52,885 bases of DNA, taken from a bacterium (lineage in GTDB: Bacteria > Patescibacteriota > WWE3 > 2-01-FULL-39-13 > JAACPI01). The number at the start of each line of letters is the position of its first letter. Position 1 is the stretch's first letter. A program made the position numbers and the translations under genes. The stretch spans positions 1 through 52,885 of the forward strand of contig JAACPI010000008.1 of assembly GCA_009995545.1 (NCBI GenBank). The letters run 5' to 3'. Under the pieces are notes generated by a model. The model was not told the origin of the DNA. It saw nothing but the letters and a program-made list of their open reading frames with translations, and did not search any database. Shown piece after piece: positions 42,475 through 52,141 of this stretch.

Positions 42475-43817
42475 GGGATCTATTTAAAGCAAACTTAATC
42501 ATTTTAATTCTACTTATTTTGGCATTACTAGTAAGTTCTGCCTTTTTAGTTTTCAAGTATATTTTCCCCTTAGGCAAAAATGTAAGTGATAATTCTGGTC
42601 CTGGTAACTCCTGTATTATGCTATTTACTGTAAAAAAAAGAGATCTTAAAAATATGAGTGTTTCTTGTAGTAATTCTTTTTTGAACAATGAGGATAATGA
42701 AAAGCTGACTGAAAATTCTAGAGTAGCTCCCGACAATATTATTAAGGTAAGAATACTTCTTAATAATACCGGTGAGATAGCTTTAAATGACGTTTCTGTT
42801 GAAAGCCCTTTAGAGGGTACTTACGCAAGCAAAGGGGCAAGTAATCTTACTTGGTTACAGTTTGTAGATATATCTCCTACTTCTAGTCCTGGAATAAAAG
42901 ACAAGTGTACGTATTCCACGGACTTTAATTCTATACAGTGTAGAAACCTCAGTATCCCTTATACTGAAGAACTTTATATAGATTATATCGTTAAGGTTAA
43001 GAATACAATTGAAAGTGACTCCCAGATGGTAAATGTTACAAAAGTTTTTGTTGAGGGTACCGGCATAGATTACTACTGTAATTCTAGTATTAAGACTTCT
43101 CAAATAAGTAATGTTTGTAATAACTCAACCCAAAGTTGTGAAAAAGTTTACAGGGCTCCATTAGAGGGAGAAGTTTCTTGCAGTAGCAGCAGTGAATGTG
43201 GGGCTATCGAAAACTCTACACACTTAGAGTGCTTTGAAAACTCCTGTGTGACTGTAGATGGAGTAGCTCCCTCTACCTGTACGGATAACAACGATTGTTT
43301 AAGCCCCTCCCATTTGGTTTGTGACGGTTCAGCTTGCATTTTAGTTGACGGTCCTGGGTCTAATACCTGTTCTAGTGATCTAGACTGTGGGGTTAAGTCT
43401 CATTTAGAATGTAGAAGTAATGCCTGTACTAGTGTTAGCGGTTCCGGCTCTAGCACGTGTGCAAATGATGATGACTGTGTATCTGAAAATCATTTGGAGT
43501 GCGTGGATAGTAGCTGTTCTTCTGTAGAGGGTGCTGGTAAAAACCTTTGTTCTACCGAAGCTGAGTGTTCCCTATCCAGTCATTTAGAGTGTGTTTTAGA
43601 GTCCTGCAAAGAGGTTAGCGGTGGCGGTTCTAATCAATGTGCCTCTGATTCTGACTGTGCCTCTGGAGTTATAGTACCTGCACCTGATCCAAGCATAGAC
43701 CCCGAACAAGATCTGCCTGCTACAGGTATTTCGGGTTTATTATCTAGCTCACTTGTTTCGTTACTTGGTGTAACCATAGCCTTTCTACTTTTTAGGTATA
43801 GTCGGTCAAGAAGGTAG
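42471..43817 (+). CDS. Cys-rich repeat surface protein with LPATG sorting signal
   Basis: A 448-residue protein. An N-terminal membrane segment (about residues 9-32) is followed by a DUF11-like beta domain (about 75-210, RILLNNTGEIALNDVSVESP), then about five repeats of ~36 residues (about 233-400) with consensus C-x4-DC-x5-HLEC-x4-SC-x2-V-x-G. The C-terminus is a textbook cell-wall sorting signal: LPATG at about residues 415-419, a hydrophobic stretch, and the basic end RYSRSRR. A sortase would cut it at LPAT-G and attach it to the wall. No sortase gene is in this window. Confidence 0.85.
   Translation: MRDLFKANLIILILLILALLVSSAFLVFKYIFPLGKNVSDNSGPGNSCIMLFTVKKRDLKNMSVSCSNSFLNNEDNEKLTENSRVAPDNIIKVRILLNNTGEIALNDVSVESPLEGTYASKGASNLTWLQFVDISPTSSPGIKDKCTYSTDFNSIQCRNLSIPYTEELYIDYIVKVKNTIESDSQMVNVTKVFVEGTGIDYYCNSSIKTSQISNVCNNSTQSCEKVYRAPLEGEVSCSSSSECGAIENSTHLECFENSCVTVDGVAPSTCTDNNDCLSPSHLVCDGSACILVDGPGSNTCSSDLDCGVKSHLECRSNACTSVSGSGSSTCANDDDCVSENHLECVDSSCSSVEGAGKNLCSTEAECSLSSHLECVLESCKEVSGGGSNQCASDSDCASGVIVPAPDPSIDPEQDLPATGISGLLSSSLVSLLGVTIAFLLFRYSRSRR
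43170..43680 (+). repeat. Tandem Cys-rich coding repeats
   Basis: About five units of roughly 36 codons, each with HLEC or HLVC and closing in V-x-G-x-G-type turns. The units vary enough at DNA level that this is an old repeat, not a recent expansion. Confidence 0.75.
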
Positions 43818-43853
43818 TTCATTTTGTTCCAATATAGCTATAAGATTATATAA

Positions 43854-44297
43854 ATGAAAAAAATTAAACCACTTCTGATAATAATTTTGGTATATATTAC
43901 TTTTTTCTCCTTATTTGTTCGCCCAAAGTTTGGTCCACAAGCAGAAAAAATTCCTAGTCAGTTTGAAAGCGGCCCTCCTCTTGAATTAAATTTGAATAAA
44001 ACTAGTACGGGGATCAAAAAAGAGGATCTGACCCCAGAGCAATTAACCGCTTTTGAACGAGTAACTGCGGAATATTTTAGGGATACCCCAATTAGTATAA
44101 ATGCCGTGAATGAGGAAGATTTTGGAAATACTTCTTTGGGTTGTCCTGTTGAGGGTACAATGTACGCCGAGGTCATTACCCCGAGTTTTAAATTTGATCT
44201 GGAAGATGAGAGTGGAAAAAAACTAGATTACAGGATTTCAAAGGATTTAAAAATTATTAAAGAATGTTCTAGAGGTGGGGAAATACCCACAAAATAA
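43854..44297 (+). CDS. Small secreted protein of unknown function
   Basis: A 147-residue protein with an N-terminal signal or anchor (about residues 5-24) and an acidic extracytoplasmic part containing two Cys (SLGCPVEG and IIKECSRGG). No family recognised. It follows the LPATG protein by 36 bp and precedes the MFS gene. Confidence 0.6.
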   Translation: MKKIKPLLIIILVYITFFSLFVRPKFGPQAEKIPSQFESGPPLELNLNKTSTGIKKEDLTPEQLTAFERVTAEYFRDTPISINAVNEEDFGNTSLGCPVEGTMYAEVITPSFKFDLEDESGKKLDYRISKDLKIIKECSRGGEIPTK

Positions 44298-44350
44298 GGT
44301 TAGTACGTTTATTAGTTTGCCCTATTAAAGTTTTTCCAATAATCTAAAAA

Positions 44351-45574
44351 GTGCCTTTAAATACCTTTAATAAACCACATTTAACGATTCCTCACGATTT
44401 TTTAAGTAGTGAATCTTCTGCCATTTATTTAAGTTCTATGCTTAGAACTTTTGGTTTGTCCCTTATTGGGATTTTTTTACCTATATACTTGTTTAACCTT
44501 TATTTACCTTATACTTTTAATCCAGACTCCTTTATAAATTCTGTGTTTATTATTTCTATATTTTTTCTTTTAGAATCTTTATCTACCCTTTTAACCCTGT
44601 TTATTTTCTCCAGATGGATTTATAAAAATGTACCTTTCCAAAAAATTCTTTTATTTAGCAACCTTGTTTTGGTAATAGCATTAGTTTGCTTATACAACTT
44701 AGAAAAATTACCAATACTCTATTTTATTACCCCTGGGTTTTTAGGATTAGTGATAACCTGCTATTGGGTTCCTTATCACTTATTTTTTATAGAAAAAAAT
44801 GGTGATAAAGAAGGGCATTACGGTAAAAAATTAGGTATGTCTGCCTTTTTAAGTAGGTCTGTAGATGCTCTAGGACCTCTTTTTGGTGGTGCTATTCTTT
44901 TTACCCTGGGTTTTAAAAGTTTGTTTTTAATATCGTCAATACTTATTGTAATAAGTAGTTTACCTATACTTTATGACATTAAAGATGTTCGTCACCATAT
45001 AGACAGCCCCAAAAAAATTATTCTTAGGTACTTACTAAATAAAAAGTATATCCGGGTTAGTCTGGGGCTTTTTGGTGCTACAGCAGTTTTTGTGGTTTTT
45101 AATCTTTTTTGGCCTATTGTATTACTAATTACCTTAAAGGATTTTTCTACCATAGGTATTTTAACTTTTTTTTCATTATTTTTATCTTCCGCTTTCGGGT
45201 TGATCGTGGGTAGAATCATTAATCCAAACAACAGCAAAAAGATACATGCCGTAGGTATAAGCTTGGCCAGCCTGTTACATTTACTGAGAATTTTCGTCTT
45301 ATTGCCTCTACATGTATACTCGTTAGACCTGTTTTCAAGAACAAACTTTGTTTTATATGAATTACCCTTTGTGTCCAAAACCTACGAAATAGGTCGTGGA
45401 AACGATGCTGCGGATTTTGTAATCTATCGAGAAGTTGCTATCCACCTTTTTAGAATCCCTGTAATTATTCTGGTCATGCTGTCATTTTTAGCATTCTCTA
45501 ATTGGAGATACATTTTCGTTTTTGCAGCGCTTGGAAGTGCCATCAGTTTTTTTATTAGCTTGCAAAAAAAGTAA
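44351..45574 (+). CDS. Major facilitator superfamily transporter
   Basis: A 407-residue protein with about 12 membrane segments, starting at a GTG. The layout (short N-terminus, LRTFGLSLIGIFLPIYLFN as segment 1, central loop DIKDVRHHIDSPKKI) parallels that of the MFS protein at 10150. The conserved stretch SRSVDALGPLFGGAILF corresponds to the RRLGELLGPGVGALIL segment there. The two are probably paralogues with different substrates. It is convergent with the M23 peptidase gene (9-bp gap). Confidence 0.8.
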   Translation: MPLNTFNKPHLTIPHDFLSSESSAIYLSSMLRTFGLSLIGIFLPIYLFNLYLPYTFNPDSFINSVFIISIFFLLESLSTLLTLFIFSRWIYKNVPFQKILLFSNLVLVIALVCLYNLEKLPILYFITPGFLGLVITCYWVPYHLFFIEKNGDKEGHYGKKLGMSAFLSRSVDALGPLFGGAILFTLGFKSLFLISSILIVISSLPILYDIKDVRHHIDSPKKIILRYLLNKKYIRVSLGLFGATAVFVVFNLFWPIVLLITLKDFSTIGILTFFSLFLSSAFGLIVGRIINPNNSKKIHAVGISLASLLHLLRIFVLLPLHVYSLDLFSRTNFVLYELPFVSKTYEIGRGNDAADFVIYREVAIHLFRIPVIILVMLSFLAFSNWRYIFVFAALGSAISFFISLQKK

Positions 45575-45583
45575 GTTATTTTT

Positions 45584-46222
45584 TTATTTACCTATATAAG
45601 GTAACGGGTTGTTGTAAACCCACTTTCCATTTTTATCTTTAATTTGTATAGCATAGTGCAGGTGGTTGCCTGTGGCATTACCCGTGTGTCCTATTAAACC
45701 TATGGGTTGACCAACCTCGATATTTTGCCCCGTTCTAATATAAGAGGCCTGCATATGTACATAGTGAGTTCTGATAGTATCGGCTGCATTCGTTATTTGT
45801 AAATAGTTACCTCCAAACTGATCTACAAAATATTCCGCCCTTCCTGAGTGTGTGGCAAAAAATACCATTTTATCGATATTAAGGTATACCCAGCTGTTTT
45901 TATAGTAGTTATCACTCGGAATTAAATCTACACCCCAGTGGTCTGCGCCAAAATTTTGTTTATAATCGCTTGCTAAGTAATAGGCTGTTATTGTTGTATT
46001 TTCTAGGCCCTTACCTCCCAAGGGGCTTCCAAAAGGGGTGTTTCTATTTATTAGACTTGGTTCTCGGTAAGTTTGTAGCAAAACAGGGTAGTTTTCCATT
46101 TCTAAAACGTTTATTTCAAAATCCGTTGAATTTCGATTTTCTAAATAAAGGCCTAGAGATATAACTGAAGGTATAAGCAATACTAAAAATAATAATACTC
46201 TATTCTTTTGAGGCAGGTTCAT
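45584..46222 (-). CDS. M23-family peptidoglycan endopeptidase (LytM-like)
   Basis: A 212-residue secreted protein: an N-terminal anchor (about residues 8-26), a linker, and an M23 domain. Zinc ligands are seen in DHWGVDLIPSD (H...D) and NHLHYAIQI (HxH). The connecting sequence VHMQASYIRTGQNIEVGQPI with GLIGHTGNATG is typical. It cuts peptide crosslinks in peptidoglycan, or if inactive regulates such cutting. A TATACT hexamer on the minus strand (46230-46235) ends 7 nt before the ATG. It is divergent from the 16S rRNA gene. Confidence 0.9.
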   Translation of the reverse strand: MNLPQKNRVLLFLVLLIPSVISLGLYLENRNSTDFEINVLEMENYPVLLQTYREPSLINRNTPFGSPLGGKGLENTTITAYYLASDYKQNFGADHWGVDLIPSDNYYKNSWVYLNIDKMVFFATHSGRAEYFVDQFGGNYLQITNAADTIRTHYVHMQASYIRTGQNIEVGQPIGLIGHTGNATGNHLHYAIQIKDKNGKWVYNNPLPYIGK

Positions 46223-46229
46223 TATAGGT

Positions 46230-46235
46230 AGTATA
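46230..46235 (-). promoter_or_regulatory. -10 element of the M23 gene, predicted leaderless start
   Basis: TATACT on the minus strand, 7 nt before the ATG at 46222. Confidence 0.6.
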
Positions 46236-46306
46236 TATTTGAGTTCATCAAGTTACTAGAGTTAAATTTGTGCCTTAATTTACCTTTTACTACCTTATTT
46301 AATCCC

Positions 46307-46334
46307 TTGCTTTATGCTTTCATTTGTATATAAT
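46307..46334 (+). promoter_or_regulatory. Promoter of the 16S rRNA gene
   Basis: TTGCTT (46307-46312), a 16-bp spacer, and TATAAT (46329-46334). Predicted start is near 46341, giving a leader of about 150 nt. The same architecture (TTGCTA, 16 bp, TAAAAT) precedes the tRNA-Ile gene. Confidence 0.65.
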
Positions 46335-46443
46335 TACTTCTGCTTAAACTATAGCTTTTTCCTGCAAGGGCTTACTTAAAGACAGTATTATATTGTTTTT
46401 AGTATTTGTACTTGTATTTGGAATCAAAATTAATAGCTCATTT

Positions 46444-46490
46444 ACAATTTAATACTATGTTCTTTTTAAACTTTTAGTGAGAAAAGAAAC
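46444..46490 (+). other. 5' arm of the 16S rRNA processing stem
   Basis: Positions 46477-46490 are perfectly complementary to 48080-48093, and 46444-46459 to 48114-48129 with one G-U pair; the part between pairs with few mismatches. It forms a long stem closing the precursor 16S RNA, the usual RNase III target. Confidence 0.85.
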
Positions 46491-46492
46491 GT

Positions 46493-47919
<1,427 letters not shown>

Positions 47920-48079
47920 TAAGGAGTAATAAGGTATTATCAGAGGATTATTTTACGTTCAATAAGAGGCGTAATGTAGTCGATAATATTTTCATACCGA
48001 ATCTTAAGCTTGGTAACATGATGCGTAACGTTACAACCTCTAAGAGAGTAAAATTTATTTTGCAATCTTAGTTGTAGAT

Positions 48080-48129
48080 GTTTCTTTTCTCACCAAGAGC
48101 TTAAAATTATCAGCATAGTATTAGATTGT
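48080..48129 (+). other. 3' arm of the 16S rRNA processing stem
   Basis: Pairs with 46444-46490 (14 perfect bp at the inner end, 16 bp with one G-U at the outer end). The stem encloses only the 16S and leaves tRNA-Ile outside. Confidence 0.85.
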
Positions 48130-48286
48130 TATTTAGCTTTGCCCCTTTCTACTCACTATCATAATTTCACATATCTGTCTGATATATTGTCTATTGAGAG
48201 AATATATAAGTTATTTAGGGTAAATAGATAAATCTTTAAGCTCGTTTCTTACCCTAAGTTCTATAGTTACATAACACCCTAACTCT

Positions 48287-48314
48287 TTGCTAAAGCCACA
48301 TCTAAGTGTAAAAT
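48287..48314 (+). promoter_or_regulatory. Promoter of tRNA-Ile
   Basis: TTGCTA (48287-48292), a 16-bp spacer and TAAAAT (48309-48314), about 17 bp before the tRNA. Confidence 0.55.
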
Positions 48315-48331
48315 GTCTGCAGCCAATTTAA

Positions 48332-48407
48332 GGGCGTGTAGCTCAGGGGTTAGAGCGCTTATCTGATAAGTAAGAGGTCCCTAGTTCGATTCTAGGCACG
48401 CCCACCA
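48332..48407 (+). tRNA. tRNA-Ile (anticodon GAT)
   Basis: A 76-nt cloverleaf with acceptor stem GGGCGTG/CACGCCC, D-arm AGCTCAGGGGTTAGAGC, anticodon loop CTGATAA (anticodon GAT), T-arm around GGTTCGA-like CTAGTTCGATTCTAG, and an encoded 3' CCA. It reads AUC and AUU codons. In many bacteria this tRNA lies in the 16S-23S spacer; here it follows the 16S by 412 bp, has its own promoter and no 23S follows. Confidence 0.95.
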
Positions 48408-48481
48408 TTTCAAATTATTTTCCTGCTTATTAATTAAATGTTATTTTAATTTCTTATTTTTCCTGTTAATCTGGTATTAAC

Positions 48482-49720
48482 ATGCCCAATAAAAAAAGAA
48501 TTAATAAGAGTTTTTCAAATAGTAGTGCTTTAGGAATATTACTTGTTTTTTCTATACTTCTAGGGGTTTTTTACTTTAATCGCTTTCTTAATCCCAACTT
48601 TTTAAACAAAAATACAGACAAAGAGATGGATGTATTTTTAGTTGCTCCCGAGGAAGTAGACTACACAGCTCACTTTTATATGGAGTCTAGCGATCCCGCA
48701 CCCCAAGTAGGTAAACCTTTTACTATAACTGTTAAGTTAGCTGGAGAAAAACATACTATTAATTCAGTTGTTATAGGCGGTTACAATCTTTCTTTGTTTG
48801 TTCCCTCTCCCTTAAAAGTAGTCAAGGATTCTTTAAAAATTCGGGATGATATTGGAGGTTTTGCTGATAATAATATAACAGAAAGCGCTGCCAATACTGA
48901 GGTATCATCTCTTTGGACCTCCTCTGGGTCAGAAGGGAATACAGAGTATCTTACTATAAAAGACCTTGCTGATAGTTCAAAATATATTATGCAATTTGAT
49001 GTAGTTTCTACGGAGGAGACAACAAAAAAGAATATAAACTTTAAAGTAAGTACTCGAAGTCCCAAACTGATAATTACAGATATTACAAAACCCGATCCTT
49101 TAGATATCCTTGATAGATCTAAACTAGTTTCACTACCTGTACAAATTAACCATGTTACAGTTCCTACCGTTACTAGTTATTCAGGTATAAAGTTTGAAAG
49201 GCCCTTAAATGGCGATAAATACCTTATGTATACTTCGGATCTGTTCTCTATTAGCTTTACCGATGGCACAAAGCCAGAGCCAGGAAAAATTATATTTACT
49301 ACATTTACACCCAACGGTACCGTTTTAGACACGAAGCAGTATTTAGCGGGTGTGGATGATTATATATTTAGAACGGGCGACACTGAAGGTGACTTTACAA
49401 TTAGGGCACAGGCTTTTGCCCAAGCAGAGGATGCCACACCAATTAGTGTAGTCAGCTCCAAGATTAAAATTAGAACAGGGGATTTAACCGGAGACGGTGA
49501 GTATGACTATAAAGATTTATTAGTTGTTGTTAATTGGATTTACTCAGATAAACCCTATTTGGGGGCATACGATATAAATGCTGATGGCAAAATATCCCCC
49601 AGTGAAGACCCCGACTTTAATAATGATAAGGAGGTTGATATAAACGACCTTATTAAATTATCTAAATGGACATACTCTTCCCTTGTAATCGGCGGTGGTG
49701 AATTGATCCCTCCTCCATAG
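48482..49720 (+). CDS. Secreted protein with cohesin-like and dockerin-like modules
   Basis: A 412-residue protein with an N-terminal anchor (about residues 16-35). Residues about 60-205 form a beta-sandwich resembling cohesin domains (FTITVKLAGEKHTINSVVIG ... YIMQFDVVSTEET). A middle beta domain follows. The C-terminus (about 335-400) is dockerin-like with three Asp-rich calcium loops: GDLTGDGEYDYKDLLVVVNW, DINADGKISP and DFNNDKEVDINDLIKL. Cohesin-dockerin pairs hold secreted complexes together. A single protein with both kinds of module could link to its neighbours. Binding is inferred from modules only. Confidence 0.75.
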   Translation: MPNKKRINKSFSNSSALGILLVFSILLGVFYFNRFLNPNFLNKNTDKEMDVFLVAPEEVDYTAHFYMESSDPAPQVGKPFTITVKLAGEKHTINSVVIGGYNLSLFVPSPLKVVKDSLKIRDDIGGFADNNITESAANTEVSSLWTSSGSEGNTEYLTIKDLADSSKYIMQFDVVSTEETTKKNINFKVSTRSPKLIITDITKPDPLDILDRSKLVSLPVQINHVTVPTVTSYSGIKFERPLNGDKYLMYTSDLFSISFTDGTKPEPGKIIFTTFTPNGTVLDTKQYLAGVDDYIFRTGDTEGDFTIRAQAFAQAEDATPISVVSSKIKIRTGDLTGDGEYDYKDLLVVVNWIYSDKPYLGAYDINADGKISPSEDPDFNNDKEVDINDLIKLSKWTYSSLVIGGGELIPPP

Positions 49721-49764
49721 TTCAAAAATGGTTTTAATGTCTATCTTTTATAGCTGTCTTTTGA

Positions 49765-49770
49765 TATAAA
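49765..49770 (+). promoter_or_regulatory. -10 element, predicted leaderless start
   Basis: TATAAA ending 7 bp before the ATG at 49778. Confidence 0.5.
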
Positions 49771-49777
49771 TTACACA

Positions 49778-52084
49778 ATGCCAATTAAAAAAAAGTTAGG
49801 GTTAACAATATCAATATTTTTTGGATTTGTTGCCCTTTTTTCTCTTATTATTCCATCTGTTTCACAGTTTAAATCCTTACAATTTTCTAATTTAAATCAA
49901 CTTGCAGGCTATTTTTTACCCCAAAATGACGTAGATATCGCTGTAATCAATTTGTCGGACTATGACTATGTTGTCTGTCCAGAGGGCGACACGGACTCTC
50001 TGTGTGGATATTTTGGCAATACGGGACTAGTAGATATGGTAAGTACTGCGCCGAAAATGGGTTCTCCTAATAATAAGACCAAAATCTTTATCAAAAATGG
50101 CACTTATGGGACCGCGGAACCTACTTTCAGGCGCCCCCTATATTGGGATATATCTGGGGAATCTCGTGAAGATACTGTGATTAGTGGGAGGGTAATTATT
50201 CAAGATTTGGCGGACATAAGTTTTAATAATCTGACTATGATCTACGTACAGAATAATGGTATGTCTCCTAGTTTGGGCGGTCCTAAACAAGCGTCGTTTA
50301 AAAATGTAAGAATTAAAGGGGCGTTAAATATTTTTACTGGTATGAATATTAATATCTTAGACTCAACTTTTTCTAGGGGAAATGTTCTGATGTCTGTCCC
50401 TTGTATAAATCTTCATGAGACAGAGCCTGTTAATCCTTACTCTAAGGTATCTAAACTTAAAATATCCGTTGTAAATACTACTTTCAGTTGTAATTGGGGT
50501 ATTTACATCCCGAATGCCGAATATGTTCCGATGGAAGTTTCTGTAGATGGGGTTATTTTCAATCGAGTGACAAACAACAGCTCTAGTATTTTTCCTTACC
50601 ACGATGTTAAACTAGATCCTTCATTTATAAACCCCCCTAAGATTACCCTTTTAAACTATACGTCGGCCTATGGAATAGAAAATCCAGGTAATATAAATAT
50701 AATCCAAGGAGTTAGTACACCACTGGGTTCCATCGATCTCATTGATTCTGAGGTAGTAGCGGCTGGCTGGACATGTGATGCTGATAAATTTGATAAATCT
50801 ATAGATATACATTTATATGCCGATGGACCTGCTGGTTCTGGTATATTTTTAGGTGGTTATAAAGCAAACGGCGAGAGAGCGGATGTCTCAGGATCCTGTG
50901 GCGGTACCACCAACCATGGTTACCATGTTACTTTAGATCAAATTAATACTAATAAAGATAAGATAGATGATGCTCGGAGGCATAAAATATACGTCTACGC
51001 TATAAATATAAAAAATGACGGTACTGGGGATGGTAATCTAAACAACCCTTCTTTGACTCATTCGGGAGGGCCTAGTGCTAATTTAAATTTTGGTCCAGAG
51101 GATAGCACTCTTCCCATTTGTGGTGATCTAACATTTACCCGACTTGAGGGCAATGGCAAAATAAAAATAACAGCCCGCGCCTCGGATTCTGGTAGTGGTT
51201 TAGTAAGAGGAGGTCTTTACATTAGCTCTAAACCAAACACTAATTCTGCAGATTTTGGGGCAATTCCTAACGATTATACCTTTGGTCCTCAAAAAGAGGG
51301 TATTCAAAACTATACTTGGGATACTAGTAATTTAGCACCGGGTAAATACGCCGTTGCCTCAAATTGGTGGGATAACTCGGGTAAACCTAATTCTTCGACC
51401 AACGATAAGCCAGGTGGGCACCTTGGTAACTTTGTACAGTGCAGAACGGAGTATACTGTGGAAGCAGTACCCCCCGTTGTTGATCGACCTGATTATTGTA
51501 AATCCATCTCATTAAGTACTGCCGAAACTGATAAGGAACTTAAAGAAGGAGAAACACTTACTCTTAAGTCTGTACCAAAAACAGATAAAATTAAAAAATT
51601 TAGCTTTGCCTTTTATAACAAAGACAATTTGACTACAGGACAAAACCCTACACCCAAAGGCATTATGTACGAGGCTGGAAAACAGTTTTACTCTTCTTTT
51701 GTCCCTATGCCCAATGAACCTGTTTATATAGGTAGTACACAAGTTTCTTATGCAGATCTATACAAACCAGATACCAACTGGAGCAATAAAATACCCCAAA
51801 ACATCCAGGTAAATGCTTACTTTACTGACTCTGACAACAAGGTTTCCGCAGCAGATCCTGTTTGTGTTGCTTTCTTCTCCCTGCAACCCGCTGTTTTAGA
51901 TTGCCCAAAGGGTGCTATAACTGAGGGGGATTGTGATATTGACATGTCCGATTTATTACTGCTTTTATCTCATATAATGGATGAAAAACCCTACAATGCT
52001 AAATACGATTTAGTTGAGGATGGTGCAATCGGAATGTCTGATCTTTTATTTATTATAAATGTAATATTTAGTTCGTCGCATTAG
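49778..52084 (+). CDS. Secreted beta-helix protein with dockerin-like C-terminus
   Basis: A 768-residue protein with a signal or anchor (about residues 7-30). Residues about 90-300 look like a right-handed parallel beta-helix of the pectate-lyase type (DTVISGRVIIQDLADISFNN, then short repeating strands). Ig-like regions follow (about 320-690), including the KIKITARASDSGSGLVRGGL segment that is repeated exactly in the next gene. The C-terminus (about 700-765) is dockerin-like: GDCDIDMSDLLLLLSHIMDE and DLVEDGAIGMSDLLFIINVI. No catalytic residues are identified, so binding to or cutting of surface polysaccharide is only a possibility. Confidence 0.75.
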   Translation: MPIKKKLGLTISIFFGFVALFSLIIPSVSQFKSLQFSNLNQLAGYFLPQNDVDIAVINLSDYDYVVCPEGDTDSLCGYFGNTGLVDMVSTAPKMGSPNNKTKIFIKNGTYGTAEPTFRRPLYWDISGESREDTVISGRVIIQDLADISFNNLTMIYVQNNGMSPSLGGPKQASFKNVRIKGALNIFTGMNINILDSTFSRGNVLMSVPCINLHETEPVNPYSKVSKLKISVVNTTFSCNWGIYIPNAEYVPMEVSVDGVIFNRVTNNSSSIFPYHDVKLDPSFINPPKITLLNYTSAYGIENPGNINIIQGVSTPLGSIDLIDSEVVAAGWTCDADKFDKSIDIHLYADGPAGSGIFLGGYKANGERADVSGSCGGTTNHGYHVTLDQINTNKDKIDDARRHKIYVYAINIKNDGTGDGNLNNPSLTHSGGPSANLNFGPEDSTLPICGDLTFTRLEGNGKIKITARASDSGSGLVRGGLYISSKPNTNSADFGAIPNDYTFGPQKEGIQNYTWDTSNLAPGKYAVASNWWDNSGKPNSSTNDKPGGHLGNFVQCRTEYTVEAVPPVVDRPDYCKSISLSTAETDKELKEGETLTLKSVPKTDKIKKFSFAFYNKDNLTTGQNPTPKGIMYEAGKQFYSSFVPMPNEPVYIGSTQVSYADLYKPDTNWSNKIPQNIQVNAYFTDSDNKVSAADPVCVAFFSLQPAVLDCPKGAITEGDCDIDMSDLLLLLSHIMDEKPYNAKYDLVEDGAIGMSDLLFIINVIFSSSH
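51158..51244 (+). repeat. 87-bp exact direct repeat, first copy
   Basis: Identical base for base to 52799-52885, in the same reading frame of two neighbouring secreted-protein genes. Similarity ends abruptly at the 5' side (51157 differs). Confidence 0.95.
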
Positions 52085-52141
52085 AGATATATAAATAACC
52101 GTGCTTTTATGTTATTTTTAAATAGAAATAAAACTGTCTAA

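Larger units (their letters stand above)
47920..48331 (+). other. 16S trailer and spacer before tRNA-Ile
   Basis: No gene is supported. It holds the 3' arm of the 16S processing stem (48080-48129), a looser inverted repeat (AGAGG-x-GTAA near 47964 with TTAC-xx-CCTCT near 48035) and the tRNA promoter at 48287-48314. There is no 23S rRNA sequence. Confidence 0.7.

Noticed and set aside
43170-43680. Recent tandem repeat expansion
   Set aside because: The Cys-rich units have diverged at DNA level; only the protein pattern repeats.
47920-48331. Possible 23S rRNA or rRNA intron fragment
   Set aside because: No 23S landmarks are visible and the 16S processing stem closes within this stretch.
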